A stretch of 64,000 nucleotides of DNA from an uncultured Clostridium sp. (GTDB lineage Bacteria; Bacillota; Clostridia; Lachnospirales; Lachnospiraceae), in contig URNT01000018.1 in NCBI GenBank assembly GCA_900549235.1, positions 1 to 64,000 of the forward strand, in the 5' to 3' direction. This document shows positions 7,895-16,817 of this stretch, in pieces. How positions within the stretch are numbered: the first letter of the stretch is position 1; every line of letters begins with the position of its first letter. The position numbers and the translations under genes are program-made. The notes below the pieces were generated by a model. That model was not told the DNA's origin. It searched no databases and saw only the letters and a program-made list of their open reading frames with translations.

Positions 7895-7937
7895 AAAATG
7901 AACCATTTGCCACAGAATGAAAGGAAGTGTAAGAACC

Positions 7938-8390
7938 ATGAAATGCCCCTATTGTAATGAAGCCGATACAAAGGTGATCGACTCCCGTCCGGCGGACGAC
8001 AACAGTTCCATACGGAGAAGACGCCAGTGCGAGCGCTGCGGAAAGCGCTTTACAACCTATGAAAAGCTGGAGACTATGCCTTTGATGGTGATCAAAAAGG
8101 ATAATTCCAGGGAGACCTATGACCGTTCGAAGATTGAATCAGGGATCATCCATTCCTGCCACAAGCGGCCGGTATCCCCCCAGCAGATCAATGCCATGAT
8201 CGACGAGATCGAGAACCGCATCTTTAATATGGAAGAAAAGGAAGTGACCACCACAGCCATCGGCGAGCTGGTGATGGAAAAGCTGCAGCAGCTGGACGAG
8301 GTGGCTTATGTCAGGTTTGCTTCTGTGTACCGGGAATTTAAGGATGTGAATACATTTATGGAGGAGCTGGGCAAGCTCTTAAAGAAATAG
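7938..8390 (+). CDS. nrdR: Transcriptional repressor NrdR
   Basis: This 150-residue protein is NrdR, which senses ATP/dATP and represses ribonucleotide reductase genes. It has the N-terminal zinc ribbon (CPYCN at residues 3-7 and CERCGKRFTTYE further on) and an ATP-cone domain with VIKKDNSRETYDRSKI. ATG 7938 is chosen: it follows AAGGAAGTG and gives the standard MKCPYC start; an earlier in-frame ATG at 7917 would add seven residues and lacks a ribosome site. No ribonucleotide reductase gene is in the window. It leads a run with yqeG and aroE-aroK. Confidence 0.95.
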   Translation: MKCPYCNEADTKVIDSRPADDNSSIRRRRQCERCGKRFTTYEKLETMPLMVIKKDNSRETYDRSKIESGIIHSCHKRPVSPQQINAMIDEIENRIFNMEEKEVTTTAIGELVMEKLQQLDEVAYVRFASVYREFKDVNTFMEELGKLLKK

Positions 8391-8404
8391 GAAGGACGGC
8401 AGAC

Positions 8405-8935
8405 ATGATATTAGAACGCTTCTATCCCAGTCGCATGGAGCAGTCGGTTTATGTGATCCCCTTTGAGCATTACCAGGCAAAGGGGATGAAGGGGGTCATA
8501 TTTGATATTGATAATACGCTGGTGCCTCACGGGGCCGGGGCAGACAGGCAGGTGGCTGCACTTTTTGAGCGGCTGAGGAGCCTGGGCCTTGAGACCTGCC
8601 TTCTCTCTAATAATAAGGAGCCCAGAGTGCGTTCCTTTGGTGATCAGGTTGGGAGCAGCTATATTTATAAGGGCAAAAAGCCAGGGGTAAGAGGCTATGA
8701 GCGTGCCATGGAGATCATGGGAACCAGCCGTGAGGAGACCATGTTCATCGGTGACCAGCTGTTTACCGATATATACGGAGCCAACCGGGCGGGACTTTAC
8801 AGCATCCTGGTAAAGCCCATTCATCCCAGGGAGGAAATCCAGATCGTGATGAAGCGCTGGTTGGAAAAGCCGGTGCTGTGCTGCTATAAGCGCCATTGCC
8901 GGAAAGACAGAAAGAACAGCAGGGAGAGTGTGTAA
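8405..8935 (+). CDS. YqeG-family HAD phosphatase
   Basis: This 176-residue protein is a HAD-superfamily phosphatase of the YqeG (IIIA) type. Motif I is GVIFDIDNTLVPH, motif II is CLLSNNKEPR, and motifs III/IV are KKPG and MFIGDQLFTDIYGANR. The C-terminal tail is rich in basic residues and cysteines. In many Firmicutes yqeG stands next to aroE, as here; the shikimate gene follows after two bases. Substrate unknown; relatives act on phosphatidylglycerophosphate or remain uncharacterised. Confidence 0.88.
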   Translation: MILERFYPSRMEQSVYVIPFEHYQAKGMKGVIFDIDNTLVPHGAGADRQVAALFERLRSLGLETCLLSNNKEPRVRSFGDQVGSSYIYKGKKPGVRGYERAMEIMGTSREETMFIGDQLFTDIYGANRAGLYSILVKPIHPREEIQIVMKRWLEKPVLCCYKRHCRKDRKNSRESV

Positions 8936-8937
8936 AA

Positions 8938-10320
8938 ATGGACGGAAAGACAAGAGTATGCGGACTGATCGCCAATCCGGTGGAGCATTCCATGTCTCCG
9001 CTGATGCAGAATTTCTATGCGGAGCAGACCGGGGTGAACCTGGCGTATGTGCCCTTTAAGGTGGAAGGAGACCAGGTAGGGGAGGCGGTAAAGGGCGCTT
9101 TTGCCCTGAATATCCTGGGCCTGAATGTGACTGTACCCCACAAGCAGCGGGTGATGGAGTATCTGGAATACATAGACGAGGATGCCAGAGCCATCGGAGC
9201 AGTCAATACCCTGGTGCGGGGTGAACATGGCTATGGCGGCTACAATACAGACGGTGCCGGCTTTAAACGGGCCCTGGACGAGGCAGGCATCAGCCCCAAA
9301 GGGGAGTCCTGTATCCTTTTAGGGGCCGGAGGCGCCGCCAAGGCGGCAGCTTATGTTCTTGCGAAGGAAGGAGCAGAGGAGATCTACCTTCTGAACCGGA
9401 GCCTGGAAAAGGCAGAGAAACTGGCCTCTTATATCAATGGACTGGCAGGCCGCAGCCTTACAAAGCCTCTGGCGCTTTCTGAATTTGGCAGGATCCCTTA
9501 TAAAGAGAAGGGATATCTGGCCGTCCAGTCTACCAGTGTGGGGATGTATCCCCGGTCAGAGGAAGTGATCCTGGAGGCTGAGGCATTTTACCGCCTGATT
9601 CATACGGGAGTGGATATTGTATACACGCCCTCCAGAACAAGATTTATGGAACTGGTGGAGCAGGCCGGAGGCCGGGCGGTGAATGGTCTGGATATGCTTT
9701 TATACCAGGGGATCATTTCCTACGAGCTGTGGAATCCGGATGTACAGGTGGGAAAGGATACCATTGACGAGGCAAGGCAGATGATCCTGGAGCGTCTGGA
9801 ACAGGGGGGGAATGTGATCCTCACCGGCTTTATGGGCGCCGGAAAGACCAGCATCGGACAGAGGTACGCGGCTATGTACGGCCTGCCTTTTGTAGATACG
9901 GACCAGGAGATCGAGAAGGCCGCCGGGATGGCCATTCGGGATATATTTGCCGCCCGGGGGGAGGAGGCCTTCAGAAGGCTGGAAACAGAGGTGTTAGAAT
10001 CTCTTTTAAAGAAAAAGGGAAAGGCAGTGATTTCTGTAGGCGGCGGCCTTCCTTTAAGGAAGGAGAACCGAAATCTTCTGCGCCGGCTTGGACAGGTTGT
10101 TTACCTGGATGTGGCGCCGGGGACGGTGTATGAGCGGATTGGAAGGGACGTGTCAGACCGGCCCATGCTTCAGGGGGGAGATGTGATGGAACGGATCTGC
10201 GCTCTTTTAGATGGCAGGCGGCCCATTTACCTGGAAGGAGCCCATATCTGCGTGGATGTGAACGGCCGCAGGGTGGAGGAGATCGCCAGGGAGATCCGCA
10301 GCAGGGTCAGTGAAGGATAA
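8938..10320 (+). CDS. aroE-aroK: Fused shikimate dehydrogenase / shikimate kinase
   Basis: This 460-residue protein joins two consecutive shikimate-pathway enzymes. Residues 1-285 or so are AroE (3-dehydroshikimate to shikimate with NADPH): GLIANPVEHSMSPLMQNFY, NVTVPHKQRVMEYL with the catalytic Lys, NTDGAGF and the NADPH loop LLGAGGAAKAAAYVL. From about residue 297 it is AroK: Walker A GFMGAGKTSIGQRYA, the shikimate-binding DTDQEIEK, and SVGGGLPLRKENR. No stop or frameshift separates them. Start ATG 8938 is two bases after yqeG. The shape differs from the usual separate genes, and should channel shikimate to shikimate-3-phosphate. Confidence 0.93.
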   Translation: MDGKTRVCGLIANPVEHSMSPLMQNFYAEQTGVNLAYVPFKVEGDQVGEAVKGAFALNILGLNVTVPHKQRVMEYLEYIDEDARAIGAVNTLVRGEHGYGGYNTDGAGFKRALDEAGISPKGESCILLGAGGAAKAAAYVLAKEGAEEIYLLNRSLEKAEKLASYINGLAGRSLTKPLALSEFGRIPYKEKGYLAVQSTSVGMYPRSEEVILEAEAFYRLIHTGVDIVYTPSRTRFMELVEQAGGRAVNGLDMLLYQGIISYELWNPDVQVGKDTIDEARQMILERLEQGGNVILTGFMGAGKTSIGQRYAAMYGLPFVDTDQEIEKAAGMAIRDIFAARGEEAFRRLETEVLESLLKKKGKAVISVGGGLPLRKENRNLLRRLGQVVYLDVAPGTVYERIGRDVSDRPMLQGGDVMERICALLDGRRPIYLEGAHICVDVNGRRVEEIAREIRSRVSEG

Positions 10321-10347
10321 ATTCCTGCAAACTCCCATAAAAAGAAC

Positions 10348-10376
10348 TTGAAAATGAGCCATATATAGTATAGAAT
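10348..10376 (+). promoter_or_regulatory. efp promoter
   Basis: TTGAAA (10348-10353), 17 bases, TAGAAT (10371-10376). The leader that follows contains a small inverted repeat (GCGCTTC and GAAGCG around 10424-10438). Confidence 0.6.
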
Positions 10377-10468
10377 ATAAAAGATCAGAGTGTGCCAGTC
10401 TTATTTACAGGCACACCAGGCGGGCGCTTCTGGAAGCGTCCTGAACGAACTTAAGGAGGAATATCTTT

Positions 10469-11026
10469 ATGATATCAGCAGGCGATTTTAGAAACGGCAT
10501 TACACTGGAGATTGATGGACAGGTTGTTCAGATCCTGGAGTTCCAGCACGTTAAGCCAGGTAAGGGTGCAGCATTTGTACGTACCAAGCTTAAGAACGTG
10601 ATCAACGGAGGCGTGGTAGAGCGTACCTTCCGTCCAACTGAGAAGTTCCCGGCAGCAAGAATCGACAGAGTAGATATGCAGTATCTGTATGAGGATGGCG
10701 GTCTGTTCAACTTCATGAATACAGAAAACTACGAGCAGGTAGCTTTAAACAGCGACATCATCGGTGACGCTCTGAAGTTTGTAAAGGAGAACGAGATCTG
10801 TAAGGTATGTTCTTACAACGGAAGCGTATTCTCTGTAGAGGCTCCTCTGTTTGTAGAACTGGAGATCACCGATACAGAGCCAGGCTTTAAGGGTGATACC
10901 GCTACAGGTGCTACCAAGCCGGCTACCGTAGAGACAGGCGCAACGGTAAACGTACCATTATTCGTAGAGATCGGCGATAAGATCAAGATCGATACAAGAA
11001 CAGGCGAGTATCTGTCCCGTGTATAA
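10469..11026 (+). CDS. efp: Elongation factor P
   Basis: This 185-residue protein is EF-P, which binds the ribosome between the P and E sites and relieves stalling at polyproline. It shows the standard three-domain order: N-terminal KOW-like domain with the tip loop KPGKGAAFVR, whose Lys is the modification position in many bacteria, and two OB-like domains ending in IKIDTRTGEYLSRV. Start ATG 10469 follows AAGGAGG. It has its own promoter and terminator. No modification enzyme gene is seen nearby. Confidence 0.97.
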   Translation: MISAGDFRNGITLEIDGQVVQILEFQHVKPGKGAAFVRTKLKNVINGGVVERTFRPTEKFPAARIDRVDMQYLYEDGGLFNFMNTENYEQVALNSDIIGDALKFVKENEICKVCSYNGSVFSVEAPLFVELEITDTEPGFKGDTATGATKPATVETGATVNVPLFVEIGDKIKIDTRTGEYLSRV

Positions 11027-11048
11027 AATGCCCTGTAAGGCACAAGAT

Positions 11049-11078
11049 TGCTCCGGCTGATGCCGGGGCAGTTTTTTT
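11049..11078 (+). terminator. efp terminator
   Basis: TGCTCCGGC (11049-11057) pairs with GCCGGGGCA (11062-11070), loop TGAT, then G and seven T (11072-11078). Confidence 0.85.
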
Positions 11079-11113
11079 CACAGAATGGAATCGCAGAAAA
11101 GGAGAGCAAGAGC

Positions 11114-12898
11114 GTGAAAAAGATTCTTGACAGGATGGAGCAGGAGCTCCGGGCGGCATTTACAGCCTGCGGCTATGATGAAAAATTTGCCAAGGTAGTG
11201 CTGTCTAACCGCCCTGATTTATGTGAGTATCAGTGCAACGGCGCCATGGCTGCCGCAAAAGCATATAAGAAGAAGCCTATTGATATTGCGAACGCAGTGG
11301 TGGAGGAGCTTGTTAGGGACACAGAGCATCCCGTATTTGCAGAGGCAGCCGCGGTGATGCCCGGCTTTATCAATCTGAAACTGTCAGGGGAATTCCTGGC
11401 GCAGTATATGGGAGAGATGGCGGCGGCAGAAAAACTGGGCCTGGAGGCTCCCGAAAAGCCGGAGACTATTATCGTAGATTACGGCGGCGCCAATGTGGCA
11501 AAGCCTCTCCATGTAGGCCACCTGCGGGCGGCGATCATCGGTGAGAGCATTAAGCGCATGGGACGCTTCCTGGGCCACCATATGATTGGAGACGTGCATC
11601 TGGGTGACTGGGGCCTTCAGATGGGCCTGATCATCGAGGAACTGAGAGACAGGAAGCCGGAGCTGGTATATTTTGATGAGAGTTTTCAGGGCGAGTACCC
11701 CTCAGAGGCTCCTTTTACCATTAGTGAGCTGGAGGAGATCTACCCGGCAGCCAGTGCCAAGTCAAAGGAAGACGAGACATTTAAGGAGAGGGCCCATCAG
11801 GCTACACTGAAACTTCAGAAGGGTTACGGGCCGTTCAGAGCCATCTGGAAGCACATTATGGAGGTTTCTGTTGCGGACCTTAAGAAAAATTATTCCAATC
11901 TTAATGTAGAGTTTGACCTGTGGAAGGGTGAAAGTGACGCGGAGCCATACATCGACGATATGATCCAGATGCTGGTGGACAAAGGACTGGCTTATGAGAG
12001 CCAGGGTGCTCTGGTGGTGGATGTGGCAGAGGAGTCCGATACCAAGGAGATCCCCCCCTGCCTGGTGAGAAAGTCAGACGGCGCATCCCTGTACGCTACC
12101 TCAGATCTGGCAACAATTGTAGAGCGTGAGCAGGATTTCCAGCCTGACCGCTACATTTATGTGGTAGATAAGCGCCAGGCCATGCATTTTGAGCAGGTAT
12201 TCCGGGTATCTAAGAAGGCAGGGATCGTAAAGCCTGATACAGCTATGGTATTTTTAGGCTTCGGCACCATGAACGGCAAGGACGGCAAACCCTTTAAGAC
12301 CCGTGAGGGCGGCGTTATGAGGCTTGAAAAGCTGATTTCTGATATTGACGAGGCTGTATTTGACCGTATTATGGAGAACCGCACTGTTTCAGAGGGCGAG
12401 GCAAGAGAGACTGCAAAGATCGTAGGTCTTGCTGCCTTAAAGTATGGTGATCTGTCCAACCAGGCGGCCAAGGATTACATTTTTGATGTGGACCGCTTTA
12501 TTTCCTTTGAGGGAAACACAGGCCCCTACATCCTGTATACCATTGTCCGGATCAAGTCCATCCTGAACAAGTATAAAGAAAACGGCGGCACAGTGACAGA
12601 GGAAGCACTGGAGAAGAAGATCCTGGGGGCAGAGGGTTCAGGAAAGGCTCTTATGCTTCTGCTGTCCAGATACAGCGAGGTGCTTGAGACCAGCTTTGCG
12701 GAGACAGCTCCTCACAAGATCTGCCAGTACATCTATGAGCTGGCCAATGGCTTTAACAGCTTTTATCATGATACAAAAATTCTTACAGAGCCGGATGAGG
12801 CAGTGAAGGATAGCTATATCGGCCTGATCACACTGACCAAGCGGGTGCTTGAAACCTGTATCGGGCTTTTGGGGATCGAGGCGCCGGAGCGTATGTAA
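11114..12898 (+). CDS. argS: Arginyl-tRNA synthetase
   Basis: This 594-residue class Ia synthetase charges tRNA-Arg. It has the N-terminal Add-1 tRNA-recognition domain, the HIGH-equivalent in PLHVGHLRAAIIGES, the catalytic core with GDWGLQMGLII, and the C-terminal DALR anticodon domain with NTGPYILYTIVRIKSI. A canonical KMSK is absent, as is common in ArgS; the loop is GTMNGKDGKPFKTREGG. I chose GTG 11114 (VKKILDRMEQ) because it follows AGGAGAG and lies after the efp terminator; a longer frame would start inside the terminator. Confidence 0.95.
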   Translation: MKKILDRMEQELRAAFTACGYDEKFAKVVLSNRPDLCEYQCNGAMAAAKAYKKKPIDIANAVVEELVRDTEHPVFAEAAAVMPGFINLKLSGEFLAQYMGEMAAAEKLGLEAPEKPETIIVDYGGANVAKPLHVGHLRAAIIGESIKRMGRFLGHHMIGDVHLGDWGLQMGLIIEELRDRKPELVYFDESFQGEYPSEAPFTISELEEIYPAASAKSKEDETFKERAHQATLKLQKGYGPFRAIWKHIMEVSVADLKKNYSNLNVEFDLWKGESDAEPYIDDMIQMLVDKGLAYESQGALVVDVAEESDTKEIPPCLVRKSDGASLYATSDLATIVEREQDFQPDRYIYVVDKRQAMHFEQVFRVSKKAGIVKPDTAMVFLGFGTMNGKDGKPFKTREGGVMRLEKLISDIDEAVFDRIMENRTVSEGEARETAKIVGLAALKYGDLSNQAAKDYIFDVDRFISFEGNTGPYILYTIVRIKSILNKYKENGGTVTEEALEKKILGAEGSGKALMLLLSRYSEVLETSFAETAPHKICQYIYELANGFNSFYHDTKILTEPDEAVKDSYIGLITLTKRVLETCIGLLGIEAPERM

Positions 12899-12931
12899 CC
12901 TGGCTCCTCTGCGCCGAAAGGATGCGTGGGA

Positions 12932-15900
12932 ATGAAAATTGTCAGCACGAATACTACCAGCTTCTGGAAGGGTGAGGCTGGTATAAAGGGCCTGGTGGAG
13001 GACCAGGCCCGTACCTTTGAGGTACAGCTGTATTTAAAAGGAAACCAGGTGCGGGATTACTCCTGCACCTGTCCGGAAGGGAATTCTTACAAGGGGATGT
13101 GTGCCCATGAGGAGGCCCTTTTTGCATATTATAAAGAATGTCAGGCTCTGGCCTCAAAACCTCCGGTCCATACCTCTGCCGGTGCCCATACCATGATCCG
13201 GGAGTATACCAACCGGGAGGTGGCGGGGATCCTGGCAGAGAGCGAGGCGGGGACGGTAAGGCTGGTTCCTTCCCTTTTGCTGGACGGCCGTGAGGCAAGA
13301 CTGGAGTTTAAGCTGGGGGCCGGACGGCTGTATGCCCTCCGGGATCTGTCTGCCTTCTGTGAGGCAGTGGAGAATGGAGCCTGTGTGGAGTACGGCAGGG
13401 AATTGTCCTTCCACCATCAGAAGTCTGCCTTCGTGCCGGAGAGCCGGGGCCTTTTATCTATGGTCCTGGGCCTGACAGAGGGACAGAAGGCAGGAAGGGA
13501 GCTGCTTCTCAGCCGTATGAACCGGGACCGTTTTTTTGAGGTGCTCTGTGAGGAGGAGCTGGAGACAGCCCTTCCGGGAGCCCTCCGCCTGCGTCTTAAG
13601 GTGTGCCGCAGGGATCCGGTGGCTGTAATCCGGGTGGAAAAATATGGCCGGGATGGGATCCGGGCTGTTCTTGAGGGCGTGAAGGGAGAAATGGAGGAGC
13701 CGGAAAGCCGGGTGGTGGGCAGCTTTTTTGGAGAAAAGCAGTTTTATATCCTCACCGTGGAATGTCTGTATGTGTGCAGTGAGGCCTGCAGCGCCGCCCT
13801 GGGGCCCTTTATTGAGCAGATTACAAGGGATCGGGAGCATGGAGTGCTGATCGGGCAAAAGGATATCCCACTGTTTTATGAGCGGGTGGTAAAGGCAGTC
13901 AGGCCCTGGAGCGAGATTACATTTCTGCAGGTGGATCTGGAAGCCTTCCGGCCGGAGCCTCTGAAAGCGGAGTTCCGGTTCAGTCTGGGGGCTTCCGGAG
14001 AGCTTCTTATGGAGCCGGTGCTTTCCTACGGGGATTATTCCTTCCATCCGGTGGAGGATGAAAACCTGCCAAGGACCATTTGCCGGGACGTGCCGGCGGA
14101 GTTTCGGGTAAGCCAGGTGATCAGTCGGTATTTCCGTTTTAAGGATCCGGAGGGACATTTTCTGGTGATTCGGGGAAATGACGAGGAAGGGCTCTACCGC
14201 CTTCTGGACCAGGGAGTGGAAGAATTTAAGGGGCTGGGTCAGGTTTATTTTTCAGAGGAGATCAGAGACTGGCGGGTGCTTCCTTCTGCCGGGGCCAGAG
14301 TGGAGGTCCGGGCCGGAGACCACAAAGGCTGGCTAGAGATCACAGTGGATGCAGGAGAGCTGGGCGGTCAGGAGCTGTCAAAGATCCTGGCAGCCTATAC
14401 TCAGAAGAAGAAATATTATCGGTTAAAAAACGGACAGTTCCTCAAGCTGGAAGAGGGCGGCCTCCTTGTGGTGGCAGGCCTTGCAGGAGAGCTGGGGGTG
14501 GAAAAAAAGGAACTTCAGAGCGGCCGATTCCTCCTTCCGGCCTATCGTGCCCTGTACCTGGATCAGGCCTTAAAGGAAAGCCAGGGAGTGGCATTTTACC
14601 GAGACCAGCTTTTTAAGGCAGTGGTGCGGGGGATTAAGTCGGTGGAAGATGATGACGCGCCGGTGCCGGAGGGGCTGGCTGATGTGCTGCGGGAATACCA
14701 GAAAACAGGCTACCGATGGTTAAAGACCCTGGACCGGTACGGGTTCGGAGGGATTCTGGCCGATGATATGGGACTGGGGAAAACCTTGCAGGTGATCGCT
14801 CTTTTGCGGGATGCTTATGAGCAGGGGGAGAGACAGCCGTCTCTGATCGTATGTCCGGCTTCTTTGGTGTATAACTGGGAGCATGAGATTCAACGGTTTG
14901 CTCCTGGGCTGCGGGTGCTTCCTGTGGTTGGAAAAGGAGAGGAGAGGGAAAAACTTCTGGCTGGTCTTAGGGAGGATCCCTCCTCCTATCAGGCGGTGAT
15001 CACCTCCTATGATCTTTTAAAACGGGATCTTCCAGGCTATGAGGAGCTGTCTTTCCGGTTCCAGCTCATTGACGAGGCCCAGTACATAAAAAACGCCTCC
15101 ACCCAGAGCTCCAGAGCGGTGAAGGCGGTAAAGGCCCAGACCCGGTTTGCCCTTACAGGAACTCCGGTGGAAAACAGGCTGGGAGAGCTGTGGAGTATCT
15201 TCGATTTTCTGATGCCGGGTTTTCTCTTTAAAAGCCAGTATTTTAAGAAGGAATATGAGACGCCCATTACCAGGGAAGGAGACCAAAAGGCCCTCCGAAG
15301 GCTGCGCCAGCTTATAGGCCCCTTTGTGCTCCGCAGGCTTAAGGGAGATGTGCTGAAGGAACTGCCGGAGAAGCTGGAGCAGGTGGTGTATTCAAGCTTT
15401 GAGGAGGAACAGCGCCGTCTGTATGCGGCCAATGCCCTTGTGCTTAAGGAAAAGCTGGAATCCGGCTCCCTGGGGCCCGGAGGAAGGGATCAGCTTCAGA
15501 TCCTGTCGGAGCTGATGCGGCTCAGACAGCTCTGCTGTGATCCAAGGCTGTGCTACGGGGATTACAGAGGAGGTTCCGCCAAGCTTGAAACCTGTATGGA
15601 CCTGATCCGTCGGGGAATTGCGGGGGAACACAGGATCCTGCTGTTTTCCCAGTTTACTTCCATGCTGGAGCTGATCGAGGAGCGGCTGAAAAAAGAGGAG
15701 ATCGCCTGTCTGAAGCTGACGGGAGCTACCTCAAAGGAGGAGCGGATCCGCCTGGCGGAATCCTTTAAGACTCAGGAAGCGCCGGTCTTTCTTATCAGTC
15801 TGAAGGCCGGAGGCACCGGGCTTAACCTGACGGCTGCCGATGTGGTGATCCACTATGACCCCTGGTGGAATGTGGCGGCTCAGAACCAGGCTACAGACCG

Positions 15901-16093
15901 GGCCCACCGGATCGGCCAGGAAAAGCAGGTGACGGTCTACCGGCTGATCACCAGGAATACCATAGAAGAGAATATTTTAAAGCTGCAGGAGTCCAAGCGG
16001 CAGCTGGCGGACCAGATCGTTACAGAAGGCACCATTTCACTGTCATCACTGACCAGGGAGGACCTTCTCCATATGATAGAAAGTGAGGAATAA
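12932..16093 (+). CDS. SWIM zinc-finger SNF2-family helicase
   Basis: This 1053-residue protein is a bacterial SNF2-type ATPase with an N-terminal SWIM zinc finger. Zn ligands are visible as C45-x-C47 and C57-x-H59 (CTCPEG then MCAH). About 500 residues of SNF2-associated domain follow, then the helicase core: motif I LADDMGLGKTLQVIALL (about residue 610), motif II DEAQYIKN, motif III ALTGTPVENRLGELW, and motifs V-VI SLKAGGTGLNLTAADVV and DRAHRIGQ. Such proteins move along double-stranded DNA; the specific job is unknown. ATG 12932 is preferred over GTG 12926, which is too close to the ribosome site. Confidence 0.9.
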   Translation: MKIVSTNTTSFWKGEAGIKGLVEDQARTFEVQLYLKGNQVRDYSCTCPEGNSYKGMCAHEEALFAYYKECQALASKPPVHTSAGAHTMIREYTNREVAGILAESEAGTVRLVPSLLLDGREARLEFKLGAGRLYALRDLSAFCEAVENGACVEYGRELSFHHQKSAFVPESRGLLSMVLGLTEGQKAGRELLLSRMNRDRFFEVLCEEELETALPGALRLRLKVCRRDPVAVIRVEKYGRDGIRAVLEGVKGEMEEPESRVVGSFFGEKQFYILTVECLYVCSEACSAALGPFIEQITRDREHGVLIGQKDIPLFYERVVKAVRPWSEITFLQVDLEAFRPEPLKAEFRFSLGASGELLMEPVLSYGDYSFHPVEDENLPRTICRDVPAEFRVSQVISRYFRFKDPEGHFLVIRGNDEEGLYRLLDQGVEEFKGLGQVYFSEEIRDWRVLPSAGARVEVRAGDHKGWLEITVDAGELGGQELSKILAAYTQKKKYYRLKNGQFLKLEEGGLLVVAGLAGELGVEKKELQSGRFLLPAYRALYLDQALKESQGVAFYRDQLFKAVVRGIKSVEDDDAPVPEGLADVLREYQKTGYRWLKTLDRYGFGGILADDMGLGKTLQVIALLRDAYEQGERQPSLIVCPASLVYNWEHEIQRFAPGLRVLPVVGKGEEREKLLAGLREDPSSYQAVITSYDLLKRDLPGYEELSFRFQLIDEAQYIKNASTQSSRAVKAVKAQTRFALTGTPVENRLGELWSIFDFLMPGFLFKSQYFKKEYETPITREGDQKALRRLRQLIGPFVLRRLKGDVLKELPEKLEQVVYSSFEEEQRRLYAANALVLKEKLESGSLGPGGRDQLQILSELMRLRQLCCDPRLCYGDYRGGSAKLETCMDLIRRGIAGEHRILLFSQFTSMLELIEERLKKEEIACLKLTGATSKEERIRLAESFKTQEAPVFLISLKAGGTGLNLTAADVVIHYDPWWNVAAQNQATDRAHRIGQEKQVTVYRLITRNTIEENILKLQESKRQLADQIVTEGTISLSSLTREDLLHMIESEE

Positions 16094-16097
16094 ACGT

Positions 16098-16724
16098 ATG
16101 AAGGTTTTATTACTGAATGGAAGTCCAAGAGAAAAGGGATGTACCTATACTGCACTCAGCGAGGCAGCAGAGGTCCTGAAGGCAGAGGGGATCGATACAG
16201 AGATTCTTCATGTAGGCGGGGAAGCCGTAAGAGGCTGTATGGGCTGCGGCGGCTGTGCCAGACTTGGAAGATGTGTGTATGGGGACGATAAGGTAAATGA
16301 AGCTGTAGAGAAGATGAAGGAGTCAGACGGCCTCATTATCGGATCTCCTGTCCACTACGCCTCAGCCAGCGGCGCCATCACCTCCTTTATGGACCGCTTC
16401 TTCTACTCAGGCGGGGCATATGCGGCCCATAAGCCGGGAGCCGCTGTGGTATCTGCCAGAAGAGCCGGCACCACTGCCGCCCTGGATCAGCTGAACAAAT
16501 ATTTTATGATCAATCAGATGCCTGTGGTTTCTTCTCAGTATTGGAACATGGTTCACGGAAGCAGCCCGGAGGACGTAAAAAAGGACGAGGAAGGCATGCA
16601 GATCATGCGCACCCTGGGACATAATATGGCCTGGATCCTTAAATGCATCCAGGCAGGAAAAACAGCCGGGATCCATGTGCCTCAGGGAGAGAGCGAGAGG
16701 AAACGGACGAATTTTATACGGTAG
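16098..16724 (+). CDS. NADPH-dependent FMN reductase / iron-sulfur flavoprotein-like
   Basis: This 208-residue protein has the flavodoxin-like fold of the NADPH-dependent FMN reductase family. The FMN phosphate loop is LLNGSPREKGCTYTAL at the N-terminus, the CMGCGGCARLGRC segment carries the cluster-like cysteines often seen in iron-sulfur flavoproteins, and GLIIGSPVHYASASGAI and VVSARRAGTTAALDQL complete the flavin pocket. Start ATG 16098 is four bases after the helicase stop. Substrate unknown; it may act as an electron-transfer or detoxifying flavoprotein. Confidence 0.85.
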   Translation: MKVLLLNGSPREKGCTYTALSEAAEVLKAEGIDTEILHVGGEAVRGCMGCGGCARLGRCVYGDDKVNEAVEKMKESDGLIIGSPVHYASASGAITSFMDRFFYSGGAYAAHKPGAAVVSARRAGTTAALDQLNKYFMINQMPVVSSQYWNMVHGSSPEDVKKDEEGMQIMRTLGHNMAWILKCIQAGKTAGIHVPQGESERKRTNFIR

Positions 16725-16744
16725 AGAAGGCTGAGTATAAAAGT

Positions 16745-16773
16745 AAAAAAGGATGCGGAGGCGCATCCTTTTT
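16745..16773 (+). terminator. Terminator after flavoprotein gene
   Basis: GGATGCG (16751-16757) pairs with CGCATCC (16762-16768) and is flanked by A-run and T-run (TTTTT to 16773), so it may work in both directions. Confidence 0.8.
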
Positions 16774-16817
16774 GCTCATGGCGCTTTCTTCCCTATATGA
16801 AAGGACGGTAAATCAAT

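Noticed and set aside
13454..14158. 234-residue open frame on the minus strand
   Set aside because: Lies inside the helicase gene, without ribosome site or family motifs; the helicase frame is clearly coding.
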